This document shows, piece by piece, positions 15,656-20,095 of a stretch of 20,095 nucleotides of DNA. The notes below the pieces were generated by a model. That model searched no databases. It was not told the origin of the DNA and worked only from the letters and a program-made list of their open reading frames with translations. The stretch is taken from contig SZWC01004722.1 of NCBI GenBank assembly GCA_023375785.1, positions 104,702 to 124,796 on the forward strand. Reading direction: 5' to 3'. Position 1 is the first letter of the stretch, and each line of letters opens with the position of its first letter. A program made the translations under genes and the position numbers. Source of the DNA: Penium margaritaceum. Its lineage: Eukaryota; Streptophyta; Zygnematophyceae; Desmidiales; Peniaceae.

Positions 15656-16370
15656 CCTTCGTACAACAACTGCAACTGTTGCAGCAGTAGCAGCAGGTGC
15701 TGCTGCAGCTGCAACAACACCAGGAGCGGCAGTAGAAGTAGCAGCAGCCGCGACAGAAGCAGCAGCAGGAGAAACAATAGTAGCCGTAGTAGTATTAGTA
15801 GTAGCAACAGTAGCAATAGCAGTAGTAGTGGCAGCAGCAACAGCAGCAGCCGTAGTAGTAGTAGCAATAGCAGCAACAACAACAACAGTTGCAGCAGCAG
15901 CAACAGCATCAGCAACAATAATAGCAGCAACAATAATAGTAGCAGTAGTAGCAGCAGCAGCACCAACACCTCGCAGGCTCTGACGTAGGTCATGCTGGCA
16001 CGACAGATCCACTCGCCGCTTTGTGCCAACAGCTCGCAACGCTGATATGGCAGCTAGCGATACTACAGTTGCCAACACCGCTGCCATAGTAACAATCGCA
16101 GCAGCAGCATCAGCAGCCGCCACAGTCGTAGCAATAGTAGCAACCGCCGTAGTAGCATTAGCAACATCAGCAAGCACCTTTTGTTCCACCCGTGTACGCG
16201 AGACTTGCGGTCTCCTATGCCATGCTATACCTGACGCATCAACACATTCAACGCCAACATCAGACGGTCACGTCAGTCCTAGGCCCCACTCTGGGTGCCG
16301 GTCGCATGCCAAAGGACTTCAAAACCCCGTCACCGCCGCATCAGGTTGACAACCAGTTCCGGAGCTGAGA

Positions 16371-17825
16371 GCTCAGCTTCCGGATTTGGACGAGGGCGAG
16401 GGCAAGGAATTGTGGCCCTACTATGTCCTACCCTTCGACTCCACCCAGGTCGACTAGGTGTATGACGCTGGTCGTGCCGTGCGTGCCTTCGTCCCTGTGG
16501 TCCCTCTAGCTGCACGTCTCACCCTCGAGCTTTTCCTCGGCGACCTAACCATTGGCGCTCTCCCTGACCCGGTAGCGGCGTGGCACATACTCACGCGCCC
16601 TCATCGCCTGTCCAGTGACACTAAAACCAGCCGCCTGATCTGGGAGTTCAACTCCCTCCGCATGGGAGAGACCGAGACAGTCACCTCCTACTGGCAGCAT
16701 ACAAAGGACATCCTGCGCCACCTCAGAGACGTCGCGCCACCCCCTCTCTCTGCGCTCCAAACCGTCAAGCGTGGCGCCACCGACCCCTTCTGCAATGTCT
16801 TCGTCCATTGCTCCTAGGACGTCCTTACTACGATGGTTATCCAGAGTACCCTCATGCCCTTGGCATACGAGCTCTTCCTCGGCATCGAAGAGGCTCATCA
16901 GGAGAAACACATCCATTGCACCGAGTTCCTCGCCTGTCCGACCGTCGCGTCCGTGGCTATTTCCGTCCCAGCAGTAGTGGCATCTTCCGACGCCACTTCG
17001 TTTGGTATGAAGAAAAGTAGGGACAAGAAGGGAAAGGGCCCTCAGGAGCAGTCTAGCGGATCCGACGGTGCCAGCCTCGTCTGCCACAACTATGGCTAGT
17101 CAGGACACGGGTGGTACACGTGTCCGCTCCTGACTGACGAGGCTCGTGTCATCGCCACCATGCATCGCCAGCACGAGCTTCGCCTTGCCACCACTGCCAT
17201 GACCATCGTTGGCCCTATTACACTTGCGCCGCTTGCGACGGATCCACTATAGTATCTTCCGCATCTGTCCGTGTCCACTCCTCCGTCAACAGCGCCTCCA
17301 GCAGTATCTTCCTCCTCCTTCCATCACTCCGATGCCATTACTGCATAGTCGGTCTACTCCGTCGGACCCTCCATGCGCGAGCGTCAATTGAAGTACTTCA
17401 TCACACTTCAACTCGACCTTCCTCGCCCTCCTCCCCAGGGAAGTGCGAGTTGCGTAGTCGCTAGTTCCTCTCTACCCTACATGAAAAAGTCTATGCTGTG
17501 GTCGTGTCCTGCATCTTCGTCCACACCATCCTACAACGTGCCTTTCCCACCCGCTCCTCTTCGTGATGACATCACCTGATTGGATGAATGGCAGTCCCGG
17601 TTTGCACCTCCATCCACCGCGTCAGCGTCGCTCGCCCATTGCCATGTGATTGTCATCGACCTGGCCACACCGGTGCAGGATTTGACAGAGACTTGGATCA
17701 TTGACTCTCGGGCCACGCATAACATGATGGCCTCACGTGAGGCCTTTAATGTCCTTGGTCCCGTCACCGATGTCACCGGGGTTCGGACGGGTTCTGGTCA
17801 GGTGTTACCTGGTTTTGAACCTTGA
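16371..17825 (+). pseudogene. Ty1/copia gag-protease remnant, element D
   Basis: One continuous frame carries a UBN2-type Gag: AVAAWHILTR-like core (DPVAAWHILTRPH), FNSLRMGETETVTSYWQ and DILRHLRDV. A basic linker (KKSRDKKGKG) follows, then a zinc knuckle CHNYG.SGHGWYTC in which the second Cys is Tyr, and a protease-type WIIDSRATHNMMASREAF, where the active-site DSG/A is DSR. In-frame stops lie at 16455, 16815, 17097, 17250, 17346 (all TAG) and 17577 (TGA). There are no frameshifts in this span. Upstream, 16023-16349 is open in the same frame, but a different frame reads more like Gag N-terminal sequence, so the start is unclear. Everything after the protease is missing: the sequence changes to AT-rich DNA at about 17825. 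It differs from the gag of element C. Confidence 0.8.
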
Positions 17826-18200
17826 ATTTTTTCGTACATGTACAAAATATTGTCCTCCAAGGACGGATTTGAGTGCGAGAGCTAATGTATAAAATTTGAC
17901 ATTTTAGGGGTCAATATTTTATGAAAAGAGAAAGTCATTTTTTATTTATTTATTATCAAAGAACTGTGTTCATCTCGTATTGAAACAAAATGAAATAGAA
18001 TAAAATTTGTTAGCACACAACATTTTTTATTTTCCACAGCGGAGAGAAACTCTTGGTTCGAAAGTTATCTCCATGTGTCTCATTAAAATTGTGTTCACAA
18101 GGTACATTTAGGGAGAATCATCCAGCTTTTGAAGTAATTTATCTTTTGTGTAATGCGAATTTTTTTGTGTAGTTTCAATGTTTTCTTCTTCGTTTTATGT
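17826..18200. other. AT-rich DNA after the element D break, no gene seen
   Basis: Composition drops abruptly to A/T-rich with runs such as TTTTTTATTTATTTATTATC. I see no frame, repeat or LTR end here that explains where D stops. Confidence 0.6.
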
Positions 18201-18211
18201 AGACAATGTCA

Positions 18212-18244
18212 GACATTTGTATGTCTTGAGGACATACAAATGTC
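18212..18244. other. Perfect 14-bp inverted repeat
   Basis: GACATTTGTATGTC pairs with GACATACAAATGTC across the loop TTGAG. No transcript is assigned, so a terminator or small-RNA role is not supported. It lies about 240 bp outside the left arm of the inverted-repeat block. Confidence 0.65.
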
Positions 18245-18481
18245 CGGAAAAAATCTGCCTCGGTATATCAGGATAGAAATTCATGAATGTTCTACGAGTT
18301 TCTTTCTTGCTCTCGCTATCTGGATCGTCCGCTCGTTCAATGCAATGTGGAATCGGCGTCGAATTGTCGCTGGAAGCATCTGTCCACGTCATACTTGTCG
18401 GCCGACTTCTCGCTGTTTTTTATATACCAGAATGGTTCGCCTGTTTCGTCGCTCCAGTTCTCGCAAGACGGTCTAGAGAGA

Positions 18482-18562
18482 CCCCCCAGTGTACAGGGTT
18501 AGTGTATGTGACGAGTGCACTCGAAATAAGTGCGGAAGTGCACTTATCACACACTCAGTGTG
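18482..18562 (+). repeat. Left 81-bp inverted-repeat arm
   Basis: CCCCCCAGTGTACAGGG at the outer end, CACTCAGTGTG at the inner end. It contains the perfect palindrome GAGTGCACTC. Confidence 0.75.
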
Positions 18563-18611
18563 AGGCGGATATAAACCAAAATCAAAGGGCGAGTCGGTGA
18601 AATGTCTGCTT

Positions 18612-19088
18612 CTAAACTGCAAACCTTTCCGGTTTGAAATGTAAGAGAGCTAAAAAGATGCCATAAACCAACGTGATTTGAAGTTCGATAACCCGGCCTG
18701 CCTGGTGTGAGGGGGTCGCGAGCCGCCGATGGCCACGTCGCAGTTCGAGGTACAGGAATAGTAAATCGCGGAGCTGTTTGCAATGATCGGCCGGTGTGAC
18801 GTTTCTACGTATGTTAAATATAGAAATTAGAAAATCATTTTGATAATCGGCCATGGCGAGGAGCTGGACAGAACCGTTCGATTGAAGATGGTCATGATTA
18901 TGAATTTTATGTTTGATGGACCGGACGGAATTCGGCAATCTGGCGAAGAACGTTGAAATTCTGGAAATACAGACTATGTTACATTTAGGTTTGAATTGCA
19001 GACAAATTCTCTCTGTCAATGTATGTATGATCATAATTGTATTCATGACTCTGTTATAATAGACGAAGCAATATTCAACGAAGTTCAT
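18612..19088 (-). CDS. Unassigned open reading frame inside the inverted-repeat block
   Basis: A frame of 158 codons from ATG at 19088 to a stop at 18612-18614 lies wholly between the two arms on the minus strand. The sequence includes PVRSIKH-like, ADYQNDFLISIFN and LRDLLFLYLELRRGHRR stretches, but I recognise no transposase catalytic pattern or other domain. In AT-rich DNA a frame this long may be chance. Its position between inverted repeats is the only reason to consider it a remnant of a mobile-element gene. Confidence 0.15.
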   Translation of the reverse strand: MNFVEYCFVYYNRVMNTIMIIHTLTERICLQFKPKCNIVCISRISTFFARLPNSVRSIKHKIHNHDHLQSNGSVQLLAMADYQNDFLISIFNIRRNVTPADHCKQLRDLLFLYLELRRGHRRLATPSHQAGRVIELQITLVYGIFLALLHFKPERFAV

Positions 19089-19330
19089 CACTGGAAGGTG
19101 ATGGTGTTTAACATTGAGCAAAAGACATTTCGCTACACGTCACATCCTTGGATAGCGATATAAAAATAGCGGATCGAGACCTTCCGGAATGCGTCTGGTT
19201 TGTTTTCCTGCCGCGAATCATCTTGGTTTGCGCCCTTTCAAATCCTTTGTTACATTTTAAACATCGACGGTTTGCTTCCTGAACTTTGACATCTTATCTG
19301 GCGGTCCAATTGTTCACGAAAGATCGTTCG

Positions 19331-19411
19331 CACACTGAGTGCGTAATAAGTGCACTTTCTCACTCATTCTGAGTGCACTCGCCACATGCACTACCCCCGT
19401 ACACTGGGGGG
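19331..19411 (-). repeat. Right 81-bp inverted-repeat arm
   Basis: The reverse complement begins CCCCCCAGTGTACGGGG and aligns without gaps to 18482-18562. Differences are mostly transitions. Confidence 0.75.
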
Positions 19412-20040
19412 CTGACAAGAACACCGTGCGAGAAGTCAAGCGACGAACCTGACGAGGTACTTCCAACCAGGACAAACAAACGTTCGACTTGCCAACCGTC
19501 TACTCACTTGCGAATAGACGGTCATCAAGTCAAACGTTTCCATCAGCTCGAAGTGACATTCGACACTGTATGGTGCGAGCAAGCGATTCAGAGAACGAGT
19601 GTGAGAAAGATTGTTTGTAGGGTACATATGACACTCAGGACCGATATACCTTCAGCTCAAATGTATTGGACAGTATTACGTCTTATATATAAGTCTACCT
19701 GTTAATGTCTAAATCAGCTGTAGAAAAGAAGTTTTGAAGCTGAAATAAATTTTGTGTACTACTTCAATACAATATTGCTTTTTATGTTGTTGATATCTTC
19801 GAAACATACCTGATTGAACAAATCTCTTGAAAACGTAATGAAAAACATGTAGATACATTTCTAACTAGATTAAATTTCCTTGTAAACTAAGCAACGACGC
19901 AAGAATTGCATGTCAAAAATATCTACCCAAAATCACTCTAGAGTGTAACTCTTAAAAAATATAAGAGTTATTTTTCTCAACTATAGTATGCTTTTGTGAA
20001 AACAAATAGTTCAATCTTTTGAATATAATTATGTTTTTAT
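19412..20040. other. Right flank, AT-rich, no confident gene
   Basis: The first 200 bp or so share weak inverted similarity with 18290-18481. A 110-codon frame overlaps the right arm (ending 19705) but has no recognised motif. From about 19700 the DNA is simple AT-rich sequence with nothing else visible. Confidence 0.5.
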
Positions 20041-20041
20041 G

Positions 20042-20095
20042 ATGTGTGTGTGTGTGTGTGTGTGTGTGTATGGGTGTGTGTGTGTGTGTATGTGT
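20042..20095. repeat. TG dinucleotide microsatellite
   Basis: TG repeats with a few TA and GG interruptions run to the right window edge, so the total length is unknown. Confidence 0.95.

Larger units (their letters stand above)
14560..16175. repeat. Degenerate CAG/TAG/CAA triplet repeat (RYA periodicity)
   Basis: Over about 1.6 kb nearly every triplet is CAG, TAG or CAA; in the other register GCA, GTA, ACA or ATA. Two islands of mixed sequence interrupt it (14930-15135 and 15470-15660). In one plus frame it is open because GCA/GTA/ACA/ATA cannot be stops, giving a spurious Ala/Val/Thr/Ile polymer; other registers give poly-Ser/Asn or, in antisense, poly-Leu. I treat none of these as a protein. 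It resembles the leader of element B and precedes a gag frame, so it is probably the leader of element D. Confidence 0.8.
18482..19411. mobile_element. Inverted-repeat-bounded block, possible non-autonomous DNA transposon
   Basis: Two 81-bp arms (18482-18562 and 19331-19411) are inverted copies, equal in length, with about a dozen differences. Outer ends read CCCCCCAGTGTAC; inner parts carry GAGTGCACTC-like and AAGTGCACTT palindromes. No target duplication is seen at these limits. Weaker inverted similarity (TGCGAGAA and CGACGAA at matching distances) continues about 50-70 bp outward, so the true ends may lie further out. No transposase is recognised between the arms. The superfamily is unassigned. 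Confidence 0.55.

Noticed and set aside
15474..15983. Long open frame giving an Ala/Val/Thr/Ile polymer
   Set aside because: It is a direct result of GCA/GTA/ACA/ATA triplets, which cannot form stops in that register. It is in frame with the D gag, but the low-complexity content gives no evidence of a protein.
15547..16029. Antisense poly-Leu frame
   Set aside because: It is the complement of the same triplet repeat, not a membrane protein.
14560..16175. CRISPR-like array
   Set aside because: There are no discrete repeats and unique spacers; the periodicity is three bases and the context is a eukaryotic retroelement.
18226..18230. Link between the TTGAG loop here and the TTGAG loops in the leaders of A and B
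   Set aside because: Five bases is too short, and the stems and surrounding DNA are unrelated.
19373..19705. 110-codon frame overlapping the right inverted-repeat arm
   Set aside because: It has no motif, and the related sequence in the left arm is open in other frames, so coding conservation is not shown.

Overview
The window looks like eukaryotic nuclear DNA made almost entirely of stacked LTR retrotransposons. There are no bacterial gene arrays, no tRNA or rRNA genes, and no clearly intact host gene. Three things point to a plant or streptophyte-alga host: Ty1/copia-type ends (initiator-Met tRNA primer-binding sites TGGTATCAGAGC, polypurine tracts followed by TGTTG, 5-bp target duplications), copia gag and RNase H remnants, and decay biased towards CAG-to-TAG and CGA-to-TGA, as expected for CHG and CG methylation. 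A charophyte such as Chara is a guess I cannot test here.

Layout. 1-1200: pyrimidine microsatellite and an unassigned open frame. 1206-1664: broken copia gag (host element C). 1665-13011: element B, plus strand, inserted into C with a CAAAC duplication on each side. Element A (1719-7382, minus strand) sits inside the 5' LTR of B with an ACGGG duplication on each side. 13017-13431: C resumes directly in RNase H, followed by its polypurine tract, and its 3' LTR starts at 13432. About 14560-16175: long degenerate CAG/TAG/CAA repeat with strong hairpins. 16371-17825: a second, different copia gag-protease remnant (element D), cut off at about 17825. 17826-20095: AT-rich DNA of different character holding a roughly 0.93-kb block bounded by 81-bp inverted repeats, and ending in a TG microsatellite.

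A and B are the main interest. They belong to one family of non-autonomous LTR elements. Each has a tRNA-primed leader, a conserved hairpin-rich segment just before the start codon, and one long reading frame, with no reverse transcriptase, integrase, protease or RNase H. The frame encodes a protein of about 700-780 residues with its CCHC zinc knuckle near the N terminus, a short coiled coil, 83-residue acidic repeat modules, C-terminal coiled coils and an Asp/Ser tail. The copy in A is interrupted by one late amber codon; the copy in B holds four nonsense codons but keeps one frame throughout. Presumably a related autonomous copia element supplies the enzymes. The order of insertion (C, then B, then A) agrees with LTR divergence: about 11 differences in 685 bp for A, and several dozen in 815 bp for B.
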